Part shown: positions 28,774-39,759 of the stretch, piece by piece
Layout of the letters: each line of letters begins with the position of its first letter
How positions within the stretch are numbered: the first letter of the stretch is position 1
Assembly (NCBI RefSeq): GCF_019924635.1
Contig: NZ_CP065037.1
Coordinates: 2,542,001 to 2,606,000 of the forward strand
From: Leifsonia sp. ZF2019
GTDB lineage: Bacteria > Actinomycetota > Actinomycetes > Actinomycetales > Microbacteriaceae
Direction of reading: 5' to 3'
DNA: 64,000 bases
Position numbers and translations under genes: made by a program
Notes under the pieces: generated by a model
Database searches by the model: none
What the model saw: the letters and a program-made list of their open reading frames with translations, nothing else
What the model was told of the DNA's origin: nothing

Positions 28774-28779
28774 TAGACT
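28774..28779 (+). promoter_or_regulatory. Putative leaderless -10 element for the PASTA kinase gene
   Basis: TAGACT is followed by exactly 6 bases and then the GTG start at 28786. No ribosome binding site is present in that gap. Confidence 0.55.
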
Positions 28780-28785
28780 CGTTCC

Positions 28786-30687
<1,902 letters not shown>

Positions 30688-30700
30688 CCCGTCGCCCGCT

Positions 30701-30748
30701 CCACGGAAGAGCCCCCGTCGTCCGAGGACGGCGGGGGCTCTTCCGTGG
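30701..30748. terminator. Bidirectional terminator between the kinase and aroG genes
   Basis: Seventeen-base arms (30701-30717 and 30732-30748) pair perfectly around a short, partly paired centre. The genes on both sides converge, so the hairpin can end both transcripts. Confidence 0.85.
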
Positions 30749-30754
30749 CGTGCG

Positions 30755-32140
30755 TCAGGCGTTGCCGAGCTCCTCCGCGACGAGGAACGCCAGCTCCAGC
30801 GACTGCATGTGGTTCAGTCGCGGGTCGCACAGCGACTCGTAGCGCGTGGCGAGGGTCTCCTCGTCGATGTGCTCGGAACCGCCGAGGCACTCGGTGACGT
30901 CGTCACCGGTGAGCTCGACGTGGATGCCGCCCGGGTTGGTGCCGGCCGCGCGGTGCGCCTCGAAGAAGCCCTTGACCTCGTCGACCACATCGTCGAAGCG
31001 ACGGGTCTTGTAGCCGTTGGGCGTGGTCAGGCCGTTGCCGTGCATCGGGTCGGTGACCCACAGCGGCAGCGCGTCCGCGCCCTTGATGGCCTCCAGCAGC
31101 GGCGGGAGTGCGTCACGGATCTTGCCCGCGCCCATCCGCGTGATGAAGGTCAGGCGACCGGGCTCGCGCTCCGGGTCCAGCTTGTCGATCAGGCGCAGCA
31201 TCGTGTCCGGCGTGGTCGTCGGACCGAGCTTGACGCCGATCGGGTTGCGGACTCGGGAGAGGAAGTCGACGTGCGCGCCGTCGAGCTCCCGCGTACGCTC
31301 CCCGATCCACACGAAGTGAGCGGAGGTGTTGTACGGGGTCCCCGTGCGCGAGTCGATGCGCGTCATCGGCCGCTCGTAGTCCATCAGCAGCGCCTCGTGG
31401 CTGGCGTAGAACTCGACGCGCTTGAGCTCGTCGAAATCGGCGCCCGCCGCCTCCATGAACTTGATCGCCTTGTCGATGTCGCGCGCCAGGCCCTCGTACC
31501 GCTGGTTCGCCGGATTGGCGGCGAAGCCCCTGTTCCAGCTGTGCACCTCGCGCAGGTCGGCGAAACCGCCCTGCGTGAACGCGCGGATCAGGTTCAGCGT
31601 GGACGCCGCCGTGTGGTAGCCCTGGACGAGGCGGCGCGGGTCGGCCTGCCGCGATTCGGGGGTGAAGTCGTAGCCGTTGACGATGTCGCCCCGGTAGGCC
31701 GGCAACGTGACGCCGCCGCGGGTCTCGGTGTCGCTCGAGCGCGGCTTGGCGAATTGTCCGGCCATCCGCCCCATCTTGATGACGGGGACGGAGGCGCCGT
31801 AGGTGAGGACGACGGCCATCTGCAGGACCGTCTTCACCCGGTTGCGGATCTGGTCGGCGGTCGCTCCGGCGAAGGTCTCGGCACAGTCCCCGCCCTGCAA
31901 CAGGAACGCGTTGCCCTCGGCGGCGCGCGCCAGACGCGAGCGCAGCTGGTCGACCTCTCCCGCGAACACGAGCGGCGGCAGGGTGGCGATCTCGGCGGAG
32001 GCGGCGGCAGCGGCCTCCGCATCCGGCCAGGTCGGCTGCTGCTTGATCTCGAGGGTGCGCCAATAGTCCAGGCCCTCGATCACGGACTCGTCTGGTCGCA
32101 CGACGGGATCTGTGGTCTGTAGCACTGGTCTTCCGCTCAT
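30755..32140 (-). CDS. aroG: 3-deoxy-7-phosphoheptulonate synthase, class II
   Basis: A class II DAHP synthase, the entry enzyme of the shikimate pathway, joining phosphoenolpyruvate and erythrose 4-phosphate. The 461-residue length fits the class. Conserved blocks include LLQGGDCAETF (metal-binding Cys), RMAGQFAKPRS, TSAHFVWIGERTRELDGAHV, NPIGVKLGPTT and GIHVELTGDDVTECLGG. Mycobacterial class II enzymes are regulated by aromatic amino acids and chorismate mutase; that may hold here but is not visible. It follows the PknL-like gene on the opposite strand, as in Mycobacterium (Rv2178c). An internal GTG at 32125 is a possible alternative start. Confidence 0.96.
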   Translation of the reverse strand: MSGRPVLQTTDPVVRPDESVIEGLDYWRTLEIKQQPTWPDAEAAAAASAEIATLPPLVFAGEVDQLRSRLARAAEGNAFLLQGGDCAETFAGATADQIRNRVKTVLQMAVVLTYGASVPVIKMGRMAGQFAKPRSSDTETRGGVTLPAYRGDIVNGYDFTPESRQADPRRLVQGYHTAASTLNLIRAFTQGGFADLREVHSWNRGFAANPANQRYEGLARDIDKAIKFMEAAGADFDELKRVEFYASHEALLMDYERPMTRIDSRTGTPYNTSAHFVWIGERTRELDGAHVDFLSRVRNPIGVKLGPTTTPDTMLRLIDKLDPEREPGRLTFITRMGAGKIRDALPPLLEAIKGADALPLWVTDPMHGNGLTTPNGYKTRRFDDVVDEVKGFFEAHRAAGTNPGGIHVELTGDDVTECLGGSEHIDEETLATRYESLCDPRLNHMQSLELAFLVAEELGNA

Positions 32141-32249
32141 TCGGGGGCGCGCCGCACTCGGCCGCGCCGGTGGGATTGGTGGATACCGAGCCTACCGTGC
32201 CGCGCAGCGAGAGCGTGACCGCGGGGCGATCGCGGGTCGAATGTGACGA

Positions 32250-32939
32250 TCAGCGGGAGAGCGAGGCCCGCTTCTCCTTGACCGTGCTCGCATACACGTC
32301 GACGTATTCCTGCGCTCCGAGCGCGTGCAGCTCGTACATGATCTCGTCCGTGACGGAGCGGAGGATGAAACGGTCGCCCTCCATGCCGTCGAAGCGGGAG
32401 AAATCGAGCGGCTCGCCGATGATGATGCCGATGCGGCCGATCTTCGGGACGCGCGTGCCGATCGGCATGATGTCGGCGGTATCGACCATCGCGACCGGGA
32501 CGACCGGTACGCCGGCCTCCAGGATCATCCGGGCGACGCCGGTGCGTCCGCGATAGAGCTTGCCGTCGGGGCTGCGCGTCCCCTCCGGGTAGATGCCGAG
32601 GATCTCACCCCGGGCCAGCACCGCGAGACCGGTGTTGAGCGATGCCTCCGACGCTTTGCCGCCGGAGCGGTCGATGGGCAGCTGCCCCGTCGCCTTCATG
32701 AAGGTCTTGGTCGCCCATCCCTTCAGCCCCTTGCGCGTGAAGTAGTCGCTCTTGGCGAGGAACGAGACGTGCCGGTCGACGATGAGCGGCAGGAAGATCG
32801 AGTCGATGAACGAGAGGTGATTGCTGGCGAGGATGACGGCCCCACCGGCGGGGATGTTGTCGAGACCGACCACCCACGGCCGGAAGATCCCGCGCAGGAC
32901 GGGTCCGACCACCACGTATTTCATCAGCCAGTAGAACAT
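32250..32939 (-). CDS. 1-acyl-sn-glycerol-3-phosphate acyltransferase (PlsC family)
   Basis: A 229-residue membrane-associated acyltransferase of phospholipid synthesis. Catalytic motif I is NHLSFID (HX4D) near residue 40 and the glycerol-phosphate-binding motif is YPEGTRSPDG. ATG at 32939 gives MFYWLMKYVVVGPVL, a hydrophobic N-terminal helix; the longer frame from 33014 overlaps an unlikely leader. TAGGCT lies 8 bases upstream of the ATG. Its position after aroG and before a ROK kinase and an acyl-CoA synthetase suggests a lipid-linked group; the mycobacterial counterpart is Rv2182c. Confidence 0.92.
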   Translation of the reverse strand: MFYWLMKYVVVGPVLRGIFRPWVVGLDNIPAGGAVILASNHLSFIDSIFLPLIVDRHVSFLAKSDYFTRKGLKGWATKTFMKATGQLPIDRSGGKASEASLNTGLAVLARGEILGIYPEGTRSPDGKLYRGRTGVARMILEAGVPVVPVAMVDTADIMPIGTRVPKIGRIGIIIGEPLDFSRFDGMEGDRFILRSVTDEIMYELHALGAQEYVDVYASTVKEKRASLSR

Positions 32940-32967
32940 CGCTCTGCAGCCTAGCCCCCGTCCGGCG

Positions 32968-33915
32968 TCAGAGGGAGGCGTGCACGCGGGCGAGATCCGC
33001 CGCGCCGACGACACCCGCGTCGTTCACGAGCTCGGCGATCTTGAACTCGGGCTCGGGGTGGTACCCGCGGGCCGGGAGGTTCTCGAGGTACGCCAGGCGG
33101 ATCGGCTCGAGCAGCAGCTCGCCGGCCTGGGCGACCCCGCCGCCGAACACGAAGAGCTGCGGGTCGAGGATGGCGCCCAGGCTCGCGCAGGCCTGTCCCA
33201 GCCAGTCGCCGAGCTGGCGGAGCGCGGCGAGGGCGCCGGGGTCCCCCGCCATGATCAGGGTCGAGATGTCACTGCCGCTGAGGGTCCCGGTGCGTGCGCG
33301 CACGTCGGCGAGGGCCTGGCCGATGCCGCCCGCGTCGGCGAGCTCGTTCGCCATCCGCTGCAGCGCGCGGCCCGATCCGTACTGCTCGATGCAGCCGTGC
33401 GCACCGCAGCCGCAGGGCAGGCCGCCGGGCACCACGCGCATGTGGCCGATCTCGGCGCCGGCACCGAAGCCGCCGCGGAAGAGGCGGTCGTTGCTGACGA
33501 TCGCCCCGCCGACCCCCGTGCCGATGGTGAGGATGACCATGTCGCTGACGAGACGGCCCGCGCCGAAGCGGAACTCTGCCCATCCCGCAGCGTTGGCATC
33601 GTTCTCGATCAGGACGGGCAGGTCGATGCGCTTCTCGAGCTTCTCCCGGAACGGCTCGTGGCGCCAGTTGATGTTCGGGGCGTAGTAGACGGTCGACTGC
33701 GCGGCGTCGATGAATCCGGCGGCCGCGACACCGGCGCCCGCGATCTCCTCCGGACCGTCGGAGAGGCGCTCGATCATCTCGACCACAGCGTTCTCGATCT
33801 CCGCCGGGCTGGTCGCGTCGGTCGGGACACGGTCCTCGCGCACGATGACCCCGAGCTCGTCGACGACGGCCCCCGCGATCTTCGTGCCTCCGATGTCGAT
33901 CCCGATCGCGTGCAC
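32968..33915 (-). CDS. ROK family glucokinase
   Basis: A 315-residue sugar kinase of the ROK family. The N-terminal ATP loop is IGIDIGGTKIAGAVV; the zinc-binding motif of ROK proteins is complete (CGCGAHGCIEQY, after GHMRVVPGG), and the Asp of the catalytic region lies in ENDANAAGWAEF. No N-terminal helix-turn-helix is present, so it is a kinase and not a ROK repressor. Glucose is the most likely substrate. The GTG start at 33915 has GGAAGG about 9 bases upstream. It is divergent from the acyl-CoA synthetase gene. Confidence 0.9.
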   Translation of the reverse strand: MHAIGIDIGGTKIAGAVVDELGVIVREDRVPTDATSPAEIENAVVEMIERLSDGPEEIAGAGVAAAGFIDAAQSTVYYAPNINWRHEPFREKLEKRIDLPVLIENDANAAGWAEFRFGAGRLVSDMVILTIGTGVGGAIVSNDRLFRGGFGAGAEIGHMRVVPGGLPCGCGAHGCIEQYGSGRALQRMANELADAGGIGQALADVRARTGTLSGSDISTLIMAGDPGALAALRQLGDWLGQACASLGAILDPQLFVFGGGVAQAGELLLEPIRLAYLENLPARGYHPEPEFKIAELVNDAGVVGAADLARVHASL

Positions 33916-34066
33916 AGGCAGAACCTTCCAGAGGGGGCGGTGGTGGGATGGTGGGGGCGGGCCGCCCGGGAGGCGACTCCCGCCGCACCATCTAGAGTGT
34001 AGTTAACGAGTCCGGCCGAAGCCATTCGGTCGAGCCAGTCGCCCACCGGTATCGAAGGAGCTGCCC

Positions 34067-35896
34067 GTGATCAGTTTCGAAACACCCGCCGTCGTCCCTG
34101 CCGACCCCGAGGCCAACTCGACCGACCTGCTCATCCAGCGGGTCGCCGCGACCCCGGACGCGCCGCTCTTCAGCGTTCCGGACGGTGCCGGTTGGCGAGA
34201 CATCACCGCAGCCGAGTTCCACCGTCAGGTCGTCGCGCTCGCCAAGGGACTGGTCGCCGCGGGAATCCAGCCCGGCGACAAGATCGGCCTGATGTGCAAG
34301 ACGCGGTACGAGTGGAGTCTCATCGACTTCGCGACCTGGTTCGCCGGCGCAGTGCTCGTGCCCATCTACGAGACCTCCTCCCCCACGCAGATCCAGTGGA
34401 ACATGGCCGACTCGGGCGCCATCGCCGTCATCCTGGAGAACGCCGAGATGCACGCCCGCTTCGACGAGGTGCACGCCGACCTCCCGCTGATCGGGGACGT
34501 GTGGCAGTTGCACCTGGGCGACCTCGACAAGCTCACCGCGGCCGGGGTCGAGGTGCCGGACGCGGAGATCGAGCGGCGCCGTAACCTCGCCCGCGGCGAG
34601 GACATCGCCACTCTGATCTACACCTCGGGCTCGACCGGCCGCCCCAAGGGCTGCGTGCTCACCCACTCCAACTTCGTCGAGCTCTCCCGCAACTCGGCCG
34701 AAGCGCTCACCGAGCTGGTCAACCAGCCGGGCGGCGCCTCCACCCTGCTCTTCATCACCACCGCCCACGTCTTCGCCCGATTCATCGCGGTGCTGTGCGT
34801 CACCGGAGGCGTGAAGGTCGGGCACCAGGCCGACACCAAGCAGCTGCTGCCTGCGCTCGCCAGCTTCAAGCCCACCTTCCTCCTCGCGGTCCCCCGCGTG
34901 TTCGAGAAGGTCTACAACTCGGCCGAGCAGAAGGCGGAAGCCGGCGGCCGGGGCAAGATCTTCCGCGCCGCCGCCGCCGTCGCCGTCGAGCACTCGAAGG
35001 CCGTCGAGTCCGGGTCGGTGCCGTTCGGGCTGAAGCTGAAGTTCGCCCTCTACGACCGGCTCGTCTTCAGCAAGCTGCGCGCCGCGATGGGCGGGCGGGT
35101 CCGATACGCCGTGTCGGGCTCCGCCCCGCTCGGTGCGCACCTCGGCCACTTCTTCCACAGCCTGGGCATCAAGATCCTCGAAGGCTACGGCCTCACCGAG
35201 ACCACGGCCCCTGCGACCGTCAACCTCCCGGACTCCTTCAAGATCGGGACCGTCGGCCCCGCGCTCCCCGGTGTCGCGCTGCGGCTGGCCGACGACGGCG
35301 AGATCCAGGTGAAGGGGATCAACGTCTTCAAGGAGTACTGGAAGAACCCGGAGGCCACCGAGGCCGCCTTCGACGACGGGTGGTTCAAGACGGGCGACCT
35401 CGGCTCGTTCGACGCCGACGGCTTCCTCTCCATCACCGGTCGCAAGAAGGAGATCATCGTCACCGCCGGCGGCAAGAACGTCTCCCCCGCCGCTCTCGAG
35501 GACCCGATCCGCGCCAACCCGCTCGTCGGCCAGGTGGTCGTCGTCGGCGATCAGAAGCCGTTCATCTCCGCCCTCGTCACCCTCGACACTGAGATGCTGC
35601 CCACCTGGCTCGCCAACAACGGCGAGGACAAGGACATGACGCTGGCCGAGGCGTCCGTCAACCCGGCCGTCAACGCCGAGATCCAGCGCGCGGTCGACGC
35701 CGCCAACGCCGGCGTCTCGCGTGCAGAGAGCGTGCGCAAGTTCGTCGTGCTCGCGACCGAGCTCACCGAGGCGAGCGGCCACCTGACGCCGAAGCTCAGC
35801 ATCAAGCGCAACGTCATCCTCGCCGACTTCGCCGACGTCATCGACGGCATCTACAGCGACAACCCCAAGACCCAGGGCATCTCCCTCGCCTACTGA
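34067..35896 (+). CDS. Long-chain fatty acid--CoA ligase (AMP-forming)
   Basis: A 609-residue member of the adenylate-forming superfamily that activates fatty acids to acyl-CoA. The P-loop-like motif is LIYTSGSTGRPKGCVLTHSN (near residue 185), the A5 motif EGYGLTETTAP, and the A8 region TGDLGSFDADGFLSITGRKKE; the catalytic lysine is expected in the C-terminal LTPKLSIKR. GTG at 34067 has GGAG at good spacing. It resembles FadD15 (Rv2187), in keeping with the gene order of this block. Confidence 0.94.
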   Translation: MISFETPAVVPADPEANSTDLLIQRVAATPDAPLFSVPDGAGWRDITAAEFHRQVVALAKGLVAAGIQPGDKIGLMCKTRYEWSLIDFATWFAGAVLVPIYETSSPTQIQWNMADSGAIAVILENAEMHARFDEVHADLPLIGDVWQLHLGDLDKLTAAGVEVPDAEIERRRNLARGEDIATLIYTSGSTGRPKGCVLTHSNFVELSRNSAEALTELVNQPGGASTLLFITTAHVFARFIAVLCVTGGVKVGHQADTKQLLPALASFKPTFLLAVPRVFEKVYNSAEQKAEAGGRGKIFRAAAAVAVEHSKAVESGSVPFGLKLKFALYDRLVFSKLRAAMGGRVRYAVSGSAPLGAHLGHFFHSLGIKILEGYGLTETTAPATVNLPDSFKIGTVGPALPGVALRLADDGEIQVKGINVFKEYWKNPEATEAAFDDGWFKTGDLGSFDADGFLSITGRKKEIIVTAGGKNVSPAALEDPIRANPLVGQVVVVGDQKPFISALVTLDTEMLPTWLANNGEDKDMTLAEASVNPAVNAEIQRAVDAANAGVSRAESVRKFVVLATELTEASGHLTPKLSIKRNVILADFADVIDGIYSDNPKTQGISLAY

Positions 35897-35907
35897 CCCC
35901 GCGCGAT

Positions 35908-35960
35908 ATTCGTGCCGAATGTCGAGTTTCACGCCGCGTTACTCGACATTCGGCACGAAT
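35908..35960. repeat. Perfect inverted repeat, 20-bp arms (copies 1 and 2 of the locus repeat)
   Basis: Arms at 35908-35927 and 35941-35960 are exact reverse complements around a 13-base loop. The unit contains CGACATTCGGCACGAA. It lies between the convergent acyl-CoA synthetase and DUF559 genes, so it may act as a bidirectional terminator. The last codons of the DUF559 gene (FVPNVE, then stop) are encoded by arm 2. A further copy lies at 36961-36980, beyond the 5' end of that gene. Confidence 0.85.
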
Positions 35961-36836
35961 CTCCGGAGGCGCGTGACGAAGGCGGCGCGCTCGTGGAACA
36001 GGTCGCGTGCCGTCACGCGTACCACCCGCCACCCCTCACGCTCGAGCAGTTCACGTCGCTCGATGTCGAGATGCCACTGGCGCTGGTCCACGCGGTGACC
36101 GTCGCCCTCGTATTCGAGGGCGATACGGTGGCGCGCGACCGTGAGGTCGGGGTGCAGGACAAGCCGGCCTCCGTCGACAGGTACAGGCGCATTGACGGCA
36201 ATACCCGACACACCGCACTCCTCGAGCAGCAATCGCAGCAGCGACTCCGGCCGAGAGTCCGTTCCGTAGCGGATGCGCCGCAGCGCCCAGGTGCGAGAGC
36301 GTGAGCCCTTGGTCCGATGCAACTCGTCTGCCAGTGCCGCGAGATCATCATGGGTCACAAGGGCTTCCCTGCCGCGGGCTCCCACCAGGTGATCGCCTGC
36401 CGCCACTAGATCCTCCCTATCCAGAACCCCCGAGAGTTGGCACCAAATGTGCGCGGGCGCCGAAATGCGAAGACCATCCGTCACTGCGCCCTCGACACTG
36501 CGCAAGCTGTGCCCGACGACGCCTCGCGCGCGGCGGCGTTCGCGGGTATTCGACGGCGACGTGCAGGATGCCCTGCACGATGCCAGGTGGCAGGGGAATG
36601 CCGAGCAGAGCCGCGGCTGTCTGGTGACTGAAGTAGGCATCCGCCGGCATCACATGCAGGTAGGCCCGGCACCGCGCGAGCACACCCTCCGGTGGTCGAA
36701 ACGTGTGGACGGCGTGGAACGGATGATGCAGGTCGCGAGCGCGGAGGCGCGACGCACTCACGCCCGACAGGCGTGCGTCCTCCGAGGTGAAGGATCGTCC
36801 ACCGAGGCCGGCGGGAAGAGGTGCAGGAGTGCGCAT
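35939..36836 (-). pseudogene. DUF559 (Vsr-like nuclease fold) protein, split by a frameshift
   Basis: Two overlapping minus-strand frames together make one protein of about 298 residues. The 5' frame (from ATG 36836) gives MRTPAPLPAGLGGRSFTSED, a winged-helix-like start, and an LHVMPADAYFSHQTAAALLGIPLP block typical of AbiEi-like/DUF559 proteins. The 3' frame gives the DUF559 domain with HPDLTVARHRIALEYEGDGH and LLEREGWRVVRVTARDLF, resembling Vsr-type endonucleases. The frame changes within the CG-rich run at about 36525-36545. This could be a true mutation, a sequencing error or, less likely, recoding. The locus is bounded by repeated 20-bp elements. Actual nuclease activity is unknown. Confidence 0.75.
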
Positions 36837-36960
36837 CCCCTCATCGTGGCAAGCAGCTCGCCGCTCCTGCGCCCTCCCGACGCTTCTGTGGAAAAGTACC
36901 TCCTCATCGCCACAACTGTGGACGAACATTCGTGACGATTCGCAGGAATGGCGCACGCAG

Positions 36961-36980
36961 AGTCGACATTCGGCACGAAT
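36961..36980. repeat. Third copy of the 20-bp repeat flanking the DUF559 locus
   Basis: Matches the arm at 35941-35960 at 19 of 20 positions (G instead of C at position 2) and in the same orientation, so the roughly 1.0-kb DUF559 unit lies between direct copies. It sits about 125 bases upstream of the DUF559 start and 11 bases beyond the stop of the epimerase gene. Confidence 0.85.
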
Positions 36981-36990
36981 GCCGAAGGGG

Positions 36991-37830
36991 TCAGTCGCGC
37001 CAGGAGTGGGCGGGGGCGTAGCCGAGGAGGCGGCGGGCCTTGTCGATGGAGAGCAGGGTGTCGTTGACGCCGAGCTCGCCCTTCAGCGGGACGCCGGGGA
37101 AGACCTCGGCCACGAGCTCGGCGTTGGGACGGGTCATCACGGTGTCGGCGGCGGCGATGATGAAGCGGTCGAAACCGGTGGCGTCCCAGTCGAGGGCGCG
37201 TTTGACGGCCTGCGCGCCATCGCGGGCGTCGATGTAGCCCCAGAGGTTCCACTTGCGGGCCCGCGCGTCGTCGTCGAACGACGGGAACTCGGCGTAATCG
37301 GACGGGTCCATGACATTGGAGAACCGCAGCGCGACGATCTTGAGCGACGGGTCCCAGCGCACGAGCTCGATCGCCATCTGCTCCTCGAGGTGCTTGACCA
37401 GGGAGTAGGTCGACTCGGGACGTGCCGCGTAGTCCTCGTCCACCGGGATGTACGGCGGGGGCACGTCGAACGGCAGACCGAGCACGGTCTCGCTCGACGC
37501 GTAGACGATGTTCCGGATGCCCGCCCGGCGCGCGGCCTGGAAGACGTTGTACGTCGCGCGGATGTTGTTGTGGAAGGTCGCCACGTCGCTCAGGATGCCC
37601 GGGGCGGGGATGGTGGCGAGGTGCACGATCGCGTCGAACCCGGTGTGCCGGTCGTCGACGCCGAGAATGGCGTCGAGCGTCTGCCCGAAGTCGGTCAGGT
37701 CGACGCGCACGAAGCCGGGTCCGCGCTCTCCCACCACGTCGAGGCTGACGACGTCGTCGCCGCCCGCTCGCAGTTCGCGGACGACCGTGCGTCCGAGCTT
37801 GCCTGATCCTCCGGCGACCGCGATGCGCAT
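36991..37830 (-). CDS. NAD-dependent epimerase/dehydratase family protein
   Basis: A 279-residue extended short-chain dehydrogenase. The Rossmann NAD loop is VAGGSGKLGRTVV (GxxGxxG) at residues 5-16. The catalytic Tyr-Lys pair is in YSLVKHLEEQ near residue 142, with an upstream YASSET Ser. The substrate is probably a nucleotide sugar but cannot be named. TAGACT placed 6 bases before the ATG suggests a leaderless promoter. The 3' end lies next to the DUF559 repeat locus. Confidence 0.88.
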   Translation of the reverse strand: MRIAVAGGSGKLGRTVVRELRAGGDDVVSLDVVGERGPGFVRVDLTDFGQTLDAILGVDDRHTGFDAIVHLATIPAPGILSDVATFHNNIRATYNVFQAARRAGIRNIVYASSETVLGLPFDVPPPYIPVDEDYAARPESTYSLVKHLEEQMAIELVRWDPSLKIVALRFSNVMDPSDYAEFPSFDDDARARKWNLWGYIDARDGAQAVKRALDWDATGFDRFIIAAADTVMTRPNAELVAEVFPGVPLKGELGVNDTLLSIDKARRLLGYAPAHSWRD

Positions 37831-37836
37831 GACGTC

Positions 37837-37842
37837 AGTCTA
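37837..37842 (-). promoter_or_regulatory. Putative leaderless -10 element for the epimerase gene
   Basis: Minus-strand TAGACT followed by exactly 6 bases and the ATG at 37830; no ribosome binding site in between. Confidence 0.5.
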
Positions 37843-37865
37843 GGAGGAGGGAGGGACGGTCCGGG

Positions 37866-38357
37866 TCAGAACCAGTCGCTCTCGCGCACCTGCTTCATGG
37901 CCTCGCGCCGCGTCTCCTTGTCGAGGCGGTCGAGGTAGAGCTTCCCGTCGAGGTGGTCGGTCTCGTGCTGCAGAGCCTGCGCCATGACGCCGGTGCCGGA
38001 GACCTCGATCTCGTTGCCGTCGACGTCGATCCCACGCACGCGGGCGAAGGGATAGCGGAGGGTCTTGAACCACAGCCCCGGGACGGAGAGGCAACCCTCG
38101 TCGACCAGTTCGGGCTCGCCGGAGACCTCGACCAGCTCCGGGTTGATGACGTAGCCGACGTCGCCGTCCACGTTGTAGCTGAACGCGCGCAGGTTGACGC
38201 CGATCTGCGGAGCCGCGACACCGGCGCGCCCCGGCGGCAGCACGCTGTCGACCAGGTCTTCGACGAGGCCGCGCACCCCGTCGTCGATCTCGCCGACGGG
38301 CAGGGATGGGGTCTTCAGGACGGGGTCGCCGAAAATACGGATCTGACGCTCGGTCAC
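37866..38357 (-). CDS. def: Peptide deformylase
   Basis: Removes the N-formyl group from nascent proteins. The 163-residue metalloenzyme has all three motifs: GVAAPQIG (46-53), EGCLSVP (87-93, metal Cys) and HETDH (131-135, metal His and catalytic Glu). GTG at 38357 follows GAGGAG at 8-base spacing, which decides the start; the same frame runs open far upstream inside the MinD-like gene but is not coding there. It lies 38 bases after the MinD-like ATPase gene. Confidence 0.96.
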   Translation of the reverse strand: MTERQIRIFGDPVLKTPSLPVGEIDDGVRGLVEDLVDSVLPPGRAGVAAPQIGVNLRAFSYNVDGDVGYVINPELVEVSGEPELVDEGCLSVPGLWFKTLRYPFARVRGIDVDGNEIEVSGTGVMAQALQHETDHLDGKLYLDRLDKETRREAMKQVRESDWF

Positions 38358-38395
38358 GAGTACTACTCCTCGGTGGGGCGGACGGACGGACGGGC

Positions 38396-39706
38396 TCAGT
38401 CGCGCTCGGCGGGAAGTCCCTCGACCACGAGCGCGGCGAGGGTGCGGGCGGAGAGCTTGGTCAGCGGCTTGAGTGCCTTCCACTGCACCACAGAGCCGGC
38501 GGCGAGCTGCGGGTCGTACGGGATGCGGACGATCTCGCGGACCCGCGAGCGGAAGTGCGCCTCGATCTCCTCGAGCTTGACCAGGTTCGTTCCCTGCGTC
38601 GCCGTGTTGAGCGCCACGATCGCGTTGCGCACGAGATCGCCGTAGCCGTTCGCCTCGAGCCAGGTCAGGGTCTCGGACGCGAGGCGCGCCTCGTCGACGC
38701 TGCCGCCGGAGACGATGACGAGGGAGTCGGCGCGCTGGAGGGTGGCCCGCATGACAGAGTGGACGATGCCGGTGCCGCAGTCCGTCAGGACTATCGAGTA
38801 GAAGCGCGCCGTGAGGTCGGCGACGACGTTGTAGTCGTTCTCGTCGAACGCCTCCGAGAGCAGAGGGTCCGTGTCGGATGCGAGGATGTCGAGCCGCGTC
38901 TCGTCCCGCGAGACGAGCGCCGAGAAATCGGTGAAACCCGTGATGCTCGCGGCCTTGTGCACCACGTCGCGCACGGTCGCCCGCGTCTGCTTGGGCACGC
39001 GCTCCGAGAGGGTGCCGCGATCCGGGTTGGCGTCGATGGCGACGATGCGGTCGTCGCGGGCGTCGGCCAGCGCCATCCCGAGCAGCGTGGTGACGGTGGT
39101 CTTGCCGACGCCGCCTTTGCGGGTCAGCACCGGCACGAAGCGGGTGCCGCCCTCGAACTGCTTCTGGATGCGGTGGTCGAGCTCCTTGCGCGCACGCACC
39201 GTGGCGGAGTCGCCCAGGTTCACCGTGCGGAAGGTCGCGTTGTAGACGAAGCGCTGCCACGGACCCTCCGGGCCGGGACGGGTCTTGCGGTTGACCTCCA
39301 GCAGCCGGTCGGCGGTGAGCATGGCCGCCGGTTCGGGCTGCGTCGAGTGCTCGCCGCGCATCCGGTCGCGCCGTGACTGCCCGAACTGCTCACGCTGAGT
39401 GTCACCGGCCGGCAGCGGGACGACCGGCTCCGCCGTCTCCGTGCGGGTCGTCTCCGTCGGGCCGGTGGCCAGACGAGAGGCGACGATCGCGACGGAGGTC
39501 GTGCTCGGCTCTGTCGGCGACGCGACGAACCCGGGGTCGATCGGGATGTCGTCGATCGCGACTGCGGCCTCGTCATCCGGCACCTCTCGCGGAGGGGTCG
39601 GCGGAAGATCCACGGCGATGCTCAGCGTCTCCGGCGTGGTGAGCGTGAGCTCCTCGTCCAGGGGCGTGAGGTCGCGGCGCTCCGGCTCCTCCGGCTTCTG
39701 TGCCAC
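38396..39706 (-). CDS. MinD/ParA-family ATPase with long disordered N-terminus
   Basis: A 436-residue P-loop ATPase. The first 150 residues are Pro/Thr/Glu-rich and probably disordered. The deviant Walker A motif KGGVGKTT lies at residues 197-204, followed by [17 protein letters not shown] and a Walker-B-like region ([13 protein letters not shown]). This architecture resembles EspI-like or MinD-like ATPases of actinobacteria, but no type VII secretion genes are adjacent, so the role is unknown. GTG at 39706 has AGGAGGAG about 10 bases upstream. A GCCTCC/GGAGGC hairpin at 39725-39740 precedes the ribosome binding site. Confidence 0.82.
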   Translation of the reverse strand: MAQKPEEPERRDLTPLDEELTLTTPETLSIAVDLPPTPPREVPDDEAAVAIDDIPIDPGFVASPTEPSTTSVAIVASRLATGPTETTRTETAEPVVPLPAGDTQREQFGQSRRDRMRGEHSTQPEPAAMLTADRLLEVNRKTRPGPEGPWQRFVYNATFRTVNLGDSATVRARKELDHRIQKQFEGGTRFVPVLTRKGGVGKTTVTTLLGMALADARDDRIVAIDANPDRGTLSERVPKQTRATVRDVVHKAASITGFTDFSALVSRDETRLDILASDTDPLLSEAFDENDYNVVADLTARFYSIVLTDCGTGIVHSVMRATLQRADSLVIVSGGSVDEARLASETLTWLEANGYGDLVRNAIVALNTATQGTNLVKLEEIEAHFRSRVREIVRIPYDPQLAAGSVVQWKALKPLTKLSARTLAALVVEGLPAERD

Positions 39707-39759
39707 GTTCTTCGGTCTCCTCCTGCCTCCTCACGGAGGCGACTTCGACAGTGTAGGCG

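Noticed and set aside
35899..36990. An insertion sequence or integron cassette at the DUF559 locus
   Set aside because: No transposase or integrase frame and no flanking target duplication other than the 20-bp repeats; the attC-like fold is not convincing.
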